The position numbers and the translations under genes are program-made. Positions 30,136 through 36,721 of a stretch of 36,721 bases of DNA are shown here, piece after piece (positions within the stretch are counted from its first letter, which is position 1; each line of letters starts with the position of its first letter). The notes below the pieces were generated by a model. That model did not search any database. It was not told the origin of the DNA and saw only the letters and a list, made by a program, of their open reading frames with translations. Origin of the DNA: Planctomycetota bacterium (GTDB taxonomy: Bacteria; Planctomycetota; Phycisphaerae; Sedimentisphaerales; Anaerobacaceae); contig DUZJ01000030.1 in assembly GCA_013349615.1 (NCBI GenBank), positions 1-36,721 of the forward strand, in the 5' to 3' direction.

Positions 30136-33030
30136 TTGGACAACGGAAACAGAAAGCAATTTGACAGGTGCCCGAAGAATTACGTTAAGTGGACCATAGT
30201 TGTAGCAGGTATGGTGTTCGCTTTTTTTGTTTACCTATTATATTCAAATGTGATGGGCCTTGACCTTAATCTTCCCGGAGCCGAGGTGATCGGCGAATTC
30301 ACAGAAACAATCGAACGTGGAACAATTATCAAAACAGCCGCAGGCCAGCAAGTGTCTCCTTCGCCGTCTGCTTTTCTGGGGGTCGCAATTGTTTCCGTCG
30401 ATGAAGTTATTGCAAAGCAATTGGGTATAAACGATGAGCACGGCGTTCTTGTAAACTCTGTTTTGCCCGATTCGCCGGCAGAAAAAGCCGGTCTTCAAAG
30501 AAGCGATGTCATCGCCGTCATAAACACAACAGCCACAAGAAATGTCAATATATTTAAAGAGGTTATGGCAACATTGGAGCCTGGCGAAACCGTCCGAATC
30601 ACATATATAAGAGATGGCCGAAAGAACCGGACATACGCTGTGCTTGCCGAGCCCTCCGCAATCATAATGACTGCTCAGACCACCGAGACAACTTCAGACG
30701 ATTCCAAGTGGGGTGTATCGCTGTCAGCGATTACCTCAACATTGCGTGAGACGTATAACATTGCCAACAATGTAAATGGCGTCGTAGTCTTATCTGTGGT
30801 ACCCGGAGGCGCTGCCGACCAGGCGGGCCTTGCGCCTGGTAATGTAATTGTCGGCATCGATGGAACAACTATCTCCGACCTGGATGAGTTTTTTGCTGCG
30901 GTCGCATCCGACAAAGACGACACCGCACTTCTCGATATTTACACTCAGGGACAGTTCCGTTACATCCCCATAGCGTCAATAGAAACCGATGATTCAATCT
31001 GTGGTACAGACGAGCCGATTTCTGTTGAACAATTGCCGCGATATGAAGCGCTGCTGCGAGCGGTGCCATTGGTTGGCGTTGCAGGTTTAGGTTTTGCCCT
31101 GCTCGGGTTTTTTTCTCTTTTTGGGTATTCGGCTGGCACCAGCAAAATGCAGGCTATCGCCGAGAAAATCCGCTCAGGTACGGTGGTTTTTCTGAAACAG
31201 GAATACAAGATAACAGCGATTTTCCTCGTTATGTCTTTTCTTGCCATTTGCTTTACGCTCTGTCTGCCGACAGCTATCGCTTTTCTGGCAGGCTCAATCT
31301 GTTCAATGCTGCCCGGCTGGATTGGTATGAAAGCTGCTACCACCTCAAACGTACGAACATGCCAGGCTGCTAAGAAAAGCGGTCTGGCCGAAGCGTTAAA
31401 TGTCGCCTTTTTGGGCGGCTCTGTTATGGGTATTTCCGTGGCATCTGTCGGTATCATCGGCCTTGGCACTTATTCTCTTCTCGTACTTAATGGCGATAAT
31501 CCTGAAACTTTGCCGTATATCGTTGCCGGTTTTTGCCTTGGAGCTTCTTTTTTTGCGTTGTTTGGCAGAGTTGGCGGGGGAATATTTACAAAAAGCGCCG
31601 ATATTGGTGCTGATATGACAGGAAAGATAGAATACAATCTGCCAGAGGATGACCCGCGTAACCCGGCTGTAATCGCTGACAATGTCGGTGACAACGTAGG
31701 CGACGTTGCCGGCATGGGCTCGGACCTTTTCGAGTCTTTTACCAGCTCCACAGTGGCTGCGATTATCATGGCCCTTAGAATGGGCGAGTTAAAATACGTG
31801 ATACTGCCGCTTGTACTAATATCTATAGGTCTTATCAGCTGCCTGTTAGCTATATCGACAGGTAAGCTTCTTAGTAAACGTGTGGGTCCGCAGACATTTT
31901 TGCGAAATGTAATCTATGTTGCCAATGGATTGTTTCTTGCCGGGGCCTTCGTAGCGGTCATTTGGATAACAGGCGAATTCAGTCTCTTTCTAACTGTTGC
32001 AACAGGAGTTCTGTGCGGGCTTTTGATTGGCCTTGAGACAGAATACTTTGGTTCCGGACTTCCAATCAGATATATCGTGAACATGTCAAAAACAGGGGCC
32101 GCTACAAACGTAATCGCAGGATTAGCTGTCGGTTTTATAGGTGCACTTCTGCCTATCATTACAATTTGTGCGACTATAACCGTAACCCTATTACTTGGCG
32201 GACTCTATGGGATAGGCCTTTCGGCAGTGGCAATGTTAGCAACTATGGCAATTATTATGTCTATCGATGCTTACGGGCCGATAGTTGACAACGCCGGCGG
32301 CATAGCGACAATGAGCCGAGCGGGCCAAAAGACCCGGCGGATTACGGACAATCTTGACGCCGTCGGAAATATTACCGCTTCTATAGGCAGAGGATTTACT
32401 ATCGGCGCCGGAGTCATTACAGCGGTAGCTTTATTTGCGGCTTATATCGGCGGCACAAAATTAGCTGACGCTGAGTTATTCGCCCCTGAGGTACTGGTTG
32501 GCCTGTTTATTGGAGCCGTTTTGCCGCTTCTTTTTGCCGCCTGGACTATGGGAGCAGTAACCAGAATAGCAAACAAACTGGTCCTCGAAGTTCGCCGGCA
32601 GTTTAAGCAGAAAAAAGGTTTATTGACAGGTAAGGCCGAACCCGACACTGATAGATGTATAGATGTCATTGCCAGAGATTCCCTAATGGCTACGGTCGTG
32701 GCTGGGATAATTGCTATTGCTTCACCATTCGTTGTGGCCTTTACACTTGGAGTAGAAGCTCTGGGCGGTTTTTTAGTTGGTGCAATGATTGTAGGCTCGG
32801 TCTTAGGAATGAGCATGTCAATCGGGGGAGGTGCATGGGACAATGCCAAAAAGTGGATTGAAAGTCATCGCGAAAAAGGAGATGATATGGAAGCCGCTTA
32901 TAAGGCAGCGGTGGTTGGGGATATGGTGGGCGACCCATTTAAGGACGTTTCAGGTCCTGCTATGAATATACTCATCAAGCTTATGGTTACGATTTCCCTG
33001 GTGTTCTGCTCCGTTCTTTGTTCGGTATAA
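30136..33030 (+). CDS. Double-PDZ domain fused to a membrane-bound ion-pumping pyrophosphatase
   Basis: 964 residues from TTG 30136 after AAGAAGGA. Membrane anchor (about 17-41), PDZ1 (about 80-170, FLGVAIVSVDEVIAKQLGI), PDZ2 (about 192-285, WGVSLSAITSTLRETYNI), then a complete membrane pyrophosphatase (about 308-964). Its signatures are EDDPRNPAVIADN, DNVGDNVGDVAGMGSDLFES (from residue 515), DAYGPIVDNAGGIATMS, DNLDAVGNITASIGRGF and KAAVVGDMVGDPFKDVSGPA. Catalytic Asp/Lys motifs look intact. Ala in GNITA, where K+-independent enzymes have Lys (GNTTK), points to the K+-dependent subclass. H+ versus Na+ cannot be read with confidence. The topology is coherent: the anchor puts the PDZs in the lumen, and membrane pyrophosphatases start on that side. 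I know of no described PDZ fusion of this kind. Confidence 0.92.
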   Translation: MDNGNRKQFDRCPKNYVKWTIVVAGMVFAFFVYLLYSNVMGLDLNLPGAEVIGEFTETIERGTIIKTAAGQQVSPSPSAFLGVAIVSVDEVIAKQLGINDEHGVLVNSVLPDSPAEKAGLQRSDVIAVINTTATRNVNIFKEVMATLEPGETVRITYIRDGRKNRTYAVLAEPSAIIMTAQTTETTSDDSKWGVSLSAITSTLRETYNIANNVNGVVVLSVVPGGAADQAGLAPGNVIVGIDGTTISDLDEFFAAVASDKDDTALLDIYTQGQFRYIPIASIETDDSICGTDEPISVEQLPRYEALLRAVPLVGVAGLGFALLGFFSLFGYSAGTSKMQAIAEKIRSGTVVFLKQEYKITAIFLVMSFLAICFTLCLPTAIAFLAGSICSMLPGWIGMKAATTSNVRTCQAAKKSGLAEALNVAFLGGSVMGISVASVGIIGLGTYSLLVLNGDNPETLPYIVAGFCLGASFFALFGRVGGGIFTKSADIGADMTGKIEYNLPEDDPRNPAVIADNVGDNVGDVAGMGSDLFESFTSSTVAAIIMALRMGELKYVILPLVLISIGLISCLLAISTGKLLSKRVGPQTFLRNVIYVANGLFLAGAFVAVIWITGEFSLFLTVATGVLCGLLIGLETEYFGSGLPIRYIVNMSKTGAATNVIAGLAVGFIGALLPIITICATITVTLLLGGLYGIGLSAVAMLATMAIIMSIDAYGPIVDNAGGIATMSRAGQKTRRITDNLDAVGNITASIGRGFTIGAGVITAVALFAAYIGGTKLADAELFAPEVLVGLFIGAVLPLLFAAWTMGAVTRIANKLVLEVRRQFKQKKGLLTGKAEPDTDRCIDVIARDSLMATVVAGIIAIASPFVVAFTLGVEALGGFLVGAMIVGSVLGMSMSIGGGAWDNAKKWIESHREKGDDMEAAYKAAVVGDMVGDPFKDVSGPAMNILIKLMVTISLVFCSVLCSV

Positions 33031-33042
33031 AGAGGAATCAAA

Positions 33043-33522
33043 GTGAGTTTGAAAGATTTCTGTAATAATGTTGCCAATCACATGGGACTCTTTGCCGGCA
33101 AAAGCCGTAACGTATTGTTGTCGGCCCAAAAAAAGCTGAAAGAATCGACAAATTTACCCGAGAAGATTCGCAATTCCATTTTCGAGAAGCTCTCACGTTC
33201 GCTTGCCAGGCAAGCTGAGTTTTTGGTGGGCAAGATTTCAGAGCGAATGGAAGTAATAGATGAGGTATCACAGCCATTTTATGAAAAAATCAATGCCTTG
33301 AAAGCCTGCGGTCCGGTCAGCGAAAGCCAGTTGTGGGAAGCGATGAACTCGATTGAAGCGGCCAGGAAACTGGCTGACGAGGAAAAGGTTTTATTAGTAA
33401 ACTTATTCGGCCAAATTGTTGGTGCTCAAAAGTCGAAAGTTGTCGATGCGGTTGTCGTCGAAAATGACAACTCTGCTAATCGCAAATCCAAAGCTCGATT
33501 AAACGCCGGTACAAATCGTTAA
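33043..33522 (+). CDS. Helical protein with shared C-terminal LVNxFxQ motif (paralogue 1)
   Basis: 159 residues from GTG 33043 after AAAGAGGA. The N-terminus MSLKDFCNNVANHMGLFAGK then SRNVLLSAQ parallels MGLNDISRGFGHDMGTLVGT then TRKVLSWPG in the protein at 33924. Residues about 90-135 contain GPVSESQLWEAMNSIEAARK and DEEKVLLVNLFGQIVGAQKS, a segment shared with 33924 and with the end of the PAS protein at 34434. The protein is predicted mostly helical. There is no membrane segment or catalytic motif. Nearness to mamK suggests a role at the filament or in vesicle attachment (inference). I do not recognise the family. Confidence 0.8.
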   Translation: MSLKDFCNNVANHMGLFAGKSRNVLLSAQKKLKESTNLPEKIRNSIFEKLSRSLARQAEFLVGKISERMEVIDEVSQPFYEKINALKACGPVSESQLWEAMNSIEAARKLADEEKVLLVNLFGQIVGAQKSKVVDAVVVENDNSANRKSKARLNAGTNR

Positions 33523-33557
33523 GCCATTAGCCGATTACCATTTAACCATCCACAATA

Positions 33558-33905
33558 ATGGAACCAATTAGAAAAAAACTAAGTTCCTTACTGATTAAGG
33601 CCGCCAATAAAGAAGTGGAGGATTTGGACCCGCAGTCTCAATGCGCGAAAGAATTGGCCGAAATTGAAAATGTTGACACAATTGTAGTCGAAGAAATCGA
33701 AAAAATATGCAAGGTTGCCACTTTGGTCGAGATATCCAAAATCCTTTCATTAGCAGCCCGGCTAAAAGGGACAGCCGGGCAAAAAAGAGAATCAGTAAAA
33801 AACGGCATTAAGAACATAGCAGAAGGACTGGTAACAAGGCTCGAAGCCGAATCGGGTCCACTTAAGTTGCCGCAATCCTGCCGCCTTATACTTTTGGGTA
33901 TTTAG
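33558..33905 (+). CDS. Unknown helical protein
   Basis: 115 residues from ATG 33558, between the two paralogues of the LVNxFxQ group. It is mostly helical and charged, with ENVDTIVVEEIEKICKVATL and EISKILSLAARLKG, ending PQSCRLILLGI. No membrane helix, signal or known domain. It lacks the shared C-terminal motif. The ribosome binding site is weak. The gene order and coding-like composition support it as real, and its function cannot be inferred beyond its location in the mamK region. Confidence 0.65.
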   Translation: MEPIRKKLSSLLIKAANKEVEDLDPQSQCAKELAEIENVDTIVVEEIEKICKVATLVEISKILSLAARLKGTAGQKRESVKNGIKNIAEGLVTRLEAESGPLKLPQSCRLILLGI

Positions 33906-33923
33906 TTCTGCTCCGGAATCGAT

Positions 33924-34358
33924 ATGGGATTAAATGACATTTCTCGTGGTTTTGGACACGACATGGGAACACTTGTAGGGACAACTCGTAAAGTTTTGTC
34001 CTGGCCCGGCAGCACTTTGAGCAAAGCGGTAGAGAAATTGCGATATATTTTTCCCGGTGCAAGGACCAGAGCTATCGTAGCCGAGGAATTAATACGTCTG
34101 CTGAGCACCGAAGGGCTTGCCGAAGAAAAGCTTGAACAACGCCTCAAGGTTATGGCCGAAACCATACTGGCCCTTCAGGAAAGACTCGATGAGTTGGGCG
34201 CTCGCGGCCATATCAGCCAAACGGATATGTTGGATGCGGTGGATTCGATTAAAGCAGCCGACTTTCTTACCAATGATGAAAGAGTTATGTTGGTAAATGT
34301 CTTTAGGCAAAATATTGCACTTCAAAGGCCCGAACTCGTCGGTGTCGACATTGACTGA
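33924..34358 (+). CDS. Helical protein with shared C-terminal LVNxFxQ motif (paralogue 2)
   Basis: 144 residues from ATG 33924. The N-terminus (HDMGTLVGTTRKVLSWPG) has Gly spacing like the GALVG motif group. The helical middle (AEEKLEQRLKVMAETILALQ) leads to GHISQTDMLDAVDSIKAADF and NDERVMLVNVFRQNIALQRP. The final segment is the fullest form of the motif shared with 33043 and with the C-terminus of 34434 (TMLENVFRQNVVLQKPKL). Function is unknown. A shared short terminal module in three neighbouring genes next to mamK suggests a common binding partner (inference). Confidence 0.8.
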   Translation: MGLNDISRGFGHDMGTLVGTTRKVLSWPGSTLSKAVEKLRYIFPGARTRAIVAEELIRLLSTEGLAEEKLEQRLKVMAETILALQERLDELGARGHISQTDMLDAVDSIKAADFLTNDERVMLVNVFRQNIALQRPELVGVDID

Positions 34359-34433
34359 TGTGTATGAAAGTACGGACCGGATTTTGAAAGTTGAAACTTA
34401 AATAAAAGCTGCATATAGAAAGGAAATACAAAC

Positions 34434-35399
34434 ATGGATTCTGTAATTGCTGCGCATAAACAGGTCGGGCGGACGTTGCGGCATCTTGTAGCGATCGCTG
34501 AACGGGGGAGGGAGGGAATTGTTGTCTTCGACCTCAATAAAGTCATTCAGTTCGTCAATGCGGCCTGGGCCGTGATGCATGGATACAAGACCACGGATGA
34601 ACTGATTGGCAAACAGATTAGTACATTCCACACTGAAGAGCAGATGGCAAGTGATGTAATTCCTTTTATCAAGGAGACCGAACAGAAAGGCCAATTCACC
34701 GGGCGGTTGGGCCATGTTCGAGGAGATGGAACACCATTCTTCACGGAAATGTTAATGGTCGTACTCAACGACGATGCGGTCAGGGCTGTGGGACTTATCG
34801 GATTTGCCGCAGATATCACAAAGAAGGAACGTACTGAGGAAGAATTAAAAAGATACCGTCAGCACATGGCCGAACTCATCAAGCAGCGGACTGAGGAGTT
34901 AGAAGCTTCCAATTCAAGACTGCAGAGCCAGGTCACGGAGCACGAGCAGGCCGGGCAGAAGCTCAAGCAAGAGATGGCCGAGCTGTCGGCAGCAAGCGAA
35001 CAACTCCGGGAGCAAATCCGTGAACATGAACGGGCAAAAGACGAATTAGAGCAACACATTGATAAGCTTGAGCAGCGCCTAAGGCGGCAGAGTGACGAAT
35101 TAACGGCTGCGAGGGCACGGTTCCAAGACGAAATCACCATGCGTAAAAAGCAAGATGAATACTTCAAGCAGCAGACCGACACTATAAAAGCTGCCGGTGA
35201 ACGACTTCAAGCTCAAATTGACAAACTGAGCGCCGGCGCCCCTATTGGTGAATCAGATATGTCGAAGGCAGGGGATTGGGGGAAACCGGCTGGGTCTATT
35301 ATGGATAATGAAAAAACCATGCTGGAAAACGTTTTTCGGCAGAATGTTGTGCTTCAAAAACCGAAGCTTAATACTGCTGCCGAAGAAAATTCACATTAA
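34434..35399 (+). CDS. PAS-domain protein with coiled coil and shared C-terminal motif
   Basis: 321 residues; GAAAGGAAA precedes ATG 34434. Residues about 14-130 are a PAS/PAC domain (GIVVFDLNKVIQFVNAAWAV, TDELIGKQISTFHTEEQ, HVRGDGTPFFTEMLMVV, IGFAADITKKERTEEEL). Residues about 135-270 are coiled coil (QRTEELEASNSRLQSQVTEH). There is no histidine kinase, GGDEF or methyl-accepting domain. The C-terminus MLENVFRQNVVLQKPKLNTA carries the motif shared with 33043 and 33924. PAS domains sense redox, oxygen or small ligands. A sensor tied by a common tail motif to structural proteins beside mamK could adjust chain assembly to redox state (inference). Confidence 0.88.
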   Translation: MDSVIAAHKQVGRTLRHLVAIAERGREGIVVFDLNKVIQFVNAAWAVMHGYKTTDELIGKQISTFHTEEQMASDVIPFIKETEQKGQFTGRLGHVRGDGTPFFTEMLMVVLNDDAVRAVGLIGFAADITKKERTEEELKRYRQHMAELIKQRTEELEASNSRLQSQVTEHEQAGQKLKQEMAELSAASEQLREQIREHERAKDELEQHIDKLEQRLRRQSDELTAARARFQDEITMRKKQDEYFKQQTDTIKAAGERLQAQIDKLSAGAPIGESDMSKAGDWGKPAGSIMDNEKTMLENVFRQNVVLQKPKLNTAAEENSH

Positions 35400-35443
35400 T
35401 CATTGTGCAGTATTGGCAGTGTTCCAAAGAAAGGATGAGAAAT

Positions 35444-36550
35444 ATGGCTAAAAAGCAAACGAAAAAGCAGGACAAAAAAAGGAGCAAGGCAAAACCTTCT
35501 ATTTCCGAAAGCTTTGCAGCTTTTCCATCAAACGATAAGACTCTTTTTGTAGGTATTGATCTGGGTACCTGCCGAGCATCGGTATCGGCCAGCAATGGTG
35601 TTCGGGAGGTAGTGCCGACCTATGTAGGTTATCCGAAGGATAATATCTCTGAAGAGTTGTTGGGTGCTCAACCATTGTTTGGGGATACGGCACTGAAACA
35701 CCGCCTGAGCGTAGAGCTTATCCGGCCTTTGGCTCACGGCGTTATTCAGACTAAAAGAAAAGGTGGAAATAACAAGTATCTCACAGCCGCCAAGCAACTG
35801 ACTCGTCACCTTTTAGAAAAAGCACGACCTAAGTCTAACCAGCCTGTCTACGGCGTGATTGGTGCACCAGCAAGAGCCAGTATCGCCAGCAAACGTGTTC
35901 TTATAGATGCAGCTCGTGGAGTACTCGATACGGTCATGATAGTGTCTGAACCCTTTGCCGTAGCTTACGGACTTGGAATCCTCGACCAGGTTTTGGTGAT
36001 TGATATTGGCGCCGGAACAGTCGATTTGTGCCGTCTGCATGGGACTATACCGGAAAAGAAGGACCAGATTACCCTGGATGAGGCTGGTGATTTCGTTGAT
36101 GACAAGCTGTCAAAGATGATTCACAAAAAGTATCCAAATGCTCAATTTACTATCAATATGGTCAGAAAATTGAAGGAACGTTACGGCTTCGTTTCGAAGA
36201 ATGCAGATCGAGTAAAAGCAAGTTTCCCCGTAAAGGGCAGACCCAAGGAATTTGACATTACCGATGAATTGAGAAACGCCTGCAAAAGCATTGTACCCGG
36301 CATGGTCGATTCGATAGATGAACTAATTGCCACTTACGACCCTGAGTTTCAGCAAGCTTTGCGTTCTAATGTGATATTAGCCGGCGGCGGAGGCCAAATG
36401 ATAGGTCTGCCTAACCTTATTGAAGAAGCGATGGCCGAATTGGGCGGAGGCCAAGTAACTCGCGTTGATGAGCCCTTATTTGCAGGCTCAAACGGTGCGT
36501 TGAAAATGGCTCAGCGAATGCCAAAACATTTCTGGAAAGTGCTAACTTAA
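35444..36550 (+). CDS. mamK: MamK, actin-like magnetosome filament protein
   Basis: 368 residues from ATG 35444 after AAGGAT; ATG 35435 is possible. Actin-fold motifs: phosphate-1 FVGIDLGTCRASVSASNGVR, MamK-like EVVPTYVGYPKD, phosphate-2 VLVIDIGAGTVDLCRLHG, and adenosine motif VILAGGGGQMIGLPNLI. EPFAVAYGLGILDQ connects the subdomains. An N-terminal Lys-rich extension of about 30 residues (KKQTKKQDKKRSK) precedes the core. MamK polymerises into filaments that align the magnetosome chain. It is the last cluster gene in the window, directly before an insertion sequence. Confidence 0.93.
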   Translation: MAKKQTKKQDKKRSKAKPSISESFAAFPSNDKTLFVGIDLGTCRASVSASNGVREVVPTYVGYPKDNISEELLGAQPLFGDTALKHRLSVELIRPLAHGVIQTKRKGGNNKYLTAAKQLTRHLLEKARPKSNQPVYGVIGAPARASIASKRVLIDAARGVLDTVMIVSEPFAVAYGLGILDQVLVIDIGAGTVDLCRLHGTIPEKKDQITLDEAGDFVDDKLSKMIHKKYPNAQFTINMVRKLKERYGFVSKNADRVKASFPVKGRPKEFDITDELRNACKSIVPGMVDSIDELIATYDPEFQQALRSNVILAGGGGQMIGLPNLIEEAMAELGGGQVTRVDEPLFAGSNGALKMAQRMPKHFWKVLT

Positions 36551-36604
36551 TTTTTCTGCTACGAAGGCAAGTGAATTAGCAGCCCAGTTTGAGAAATTAA
36601 CTAA

Positions 36605-36721
36605 TTAGTTCCTGTTGCGGAAAGAAATTTATGTAAAAACTTATGCAAAAAAAGCCTGTTCCTGTTATCATTCAGTTATTCAAAAACCAATGAGAAAGGA
36701 ACAGGCAAATGAGAACAAAAT
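36605..36721 (+). mobile_element. Left end of an insertion sequence (truncated by the window)
   Basis: The terminal repeat TTAGTTCCTGTTGCGGAAA (36605-36623) is identical to the right-end repeat of the MITE-like element at 6547-6565 (reverse complement). Inside, GCCTGTTCC and GGAACAGGC form an inverted repeat upstream of a start codon. The right end lies beyond the window, so the family cannot be named. Confidence 0.7.
36709..36721 (+). CDS. Start of a probable transposase gene (partial)
   Basis: ATG 36709 follows AAAGGAACAGGCAA, a fair ribosome binding site, and reads MRTK to the end of the window. The assignment as transposase rests on its position inside an IS-like terminal repeat, not on sequence. 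Confidence 0.4.

Noticed and set aside
1-36721. tRNA, rRNA or tmRNA genes
   Set aside because: I saw no cloverleaf with a TTCGA T-loop and acceptor pairing, and no rRNA-like conserved stretches on either strand.

Overview
The window reads as most of a magnetosome gene cluster from an uncultured magnetotactic bacterium outside the classical Alphaproteobacteria. The evidence is a set of recognisable magnetosome families on one strand: a MamL-like LapA-type protein, MamI, MamA (TPR), MamQ (LemA family), two tandem MamB, further cation diffusion facilitators (CDFs), an HtrA-type protease and a pseudoprotease of MamE/MamO type, several double-PDZ proteins, a MamC-like protein and the actin MamK. 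Every credible gene is on the + strand. Moderate GC, HEAT-repeat proteins, dispersed palindromes that read as MNPVR at protein starts, and a split and rearranged mam set suggest Planctomycetota, Omnitrophota or a similar phylum. There is no rRNA or marker gene to settle this.

Layout. (1) 1-947: noncoding, with a tandem 18-bp repeat, a consensus-like promoter and a structured leader RNA ending in an intrinsic terminator. (2) 948-4423: small one-TM proteins, a short basic GALVG-motif protein, a coiled-coil/HEAT protein and a second coiled-coil protein. (3) 4424-5335: noncoding, with a second copy of the leader-terminator element. (4) 5336-8567: an HTH protein followed by a diverged repeat of the cassette in (2). 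(5) 8570-12280: a complete FixABCX-type electron-transfer module whose FixB carries an N-terminal 2x[4Fe-4S] ferredoxin. (6) 12353-14214: a YugP-like membrane metallopeptidase, a 38-residue membrane peptide and a double-PDZ protein. (7) 14352-20552: a core whose order (protease - mamL - CDF - rhodanese - mamI - mamA - mamQ - mamB - mamB) recalls the E-L-M-A-Q-B order of classical mamAB operons. (8) 20555-27528: a 1181-residue PDZ/NifX-like/Cys-His-module protein, a pseudoprotease, a canonical CDF, an EcsC-family protein and the MamC-like protein. (9) 27757-33030: a frameshifted double-PDZ gene, a metallophosphoesterase, a short GALVG protein and a double-PDZ domain fused to a membrane pyrophosphatase. 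(10) 33043-36550: three proteins sharing a C-terminal motif (one with a PAS domain), an unknown helical protein and mamK. (11) The right edge enters an insertion sequence whose terminal repeat also bounds a MITE-like element at 6442-6565.

How the genes may work together (inference): MamI, MamL, MamQ and MamB would build the vesicle. The CDFs would import iron, possibly driven by proton or sodium gradients from the PDZ-pyrophosphatase. The protease/pseudoprotease pair, PDZ proteins and FixABCX would handle maturation and redox. MamK, with the coiled-coil, HEAT and shared-motif proteins, would organise the chain. The most unusual items are the PDZ-pyrophosphatase fusion, the repeated Cys-His-module protein, the duplicated leader RNA with alternative pairing to its own terminator, and two short motifs shared among otherwise unlike proteins.
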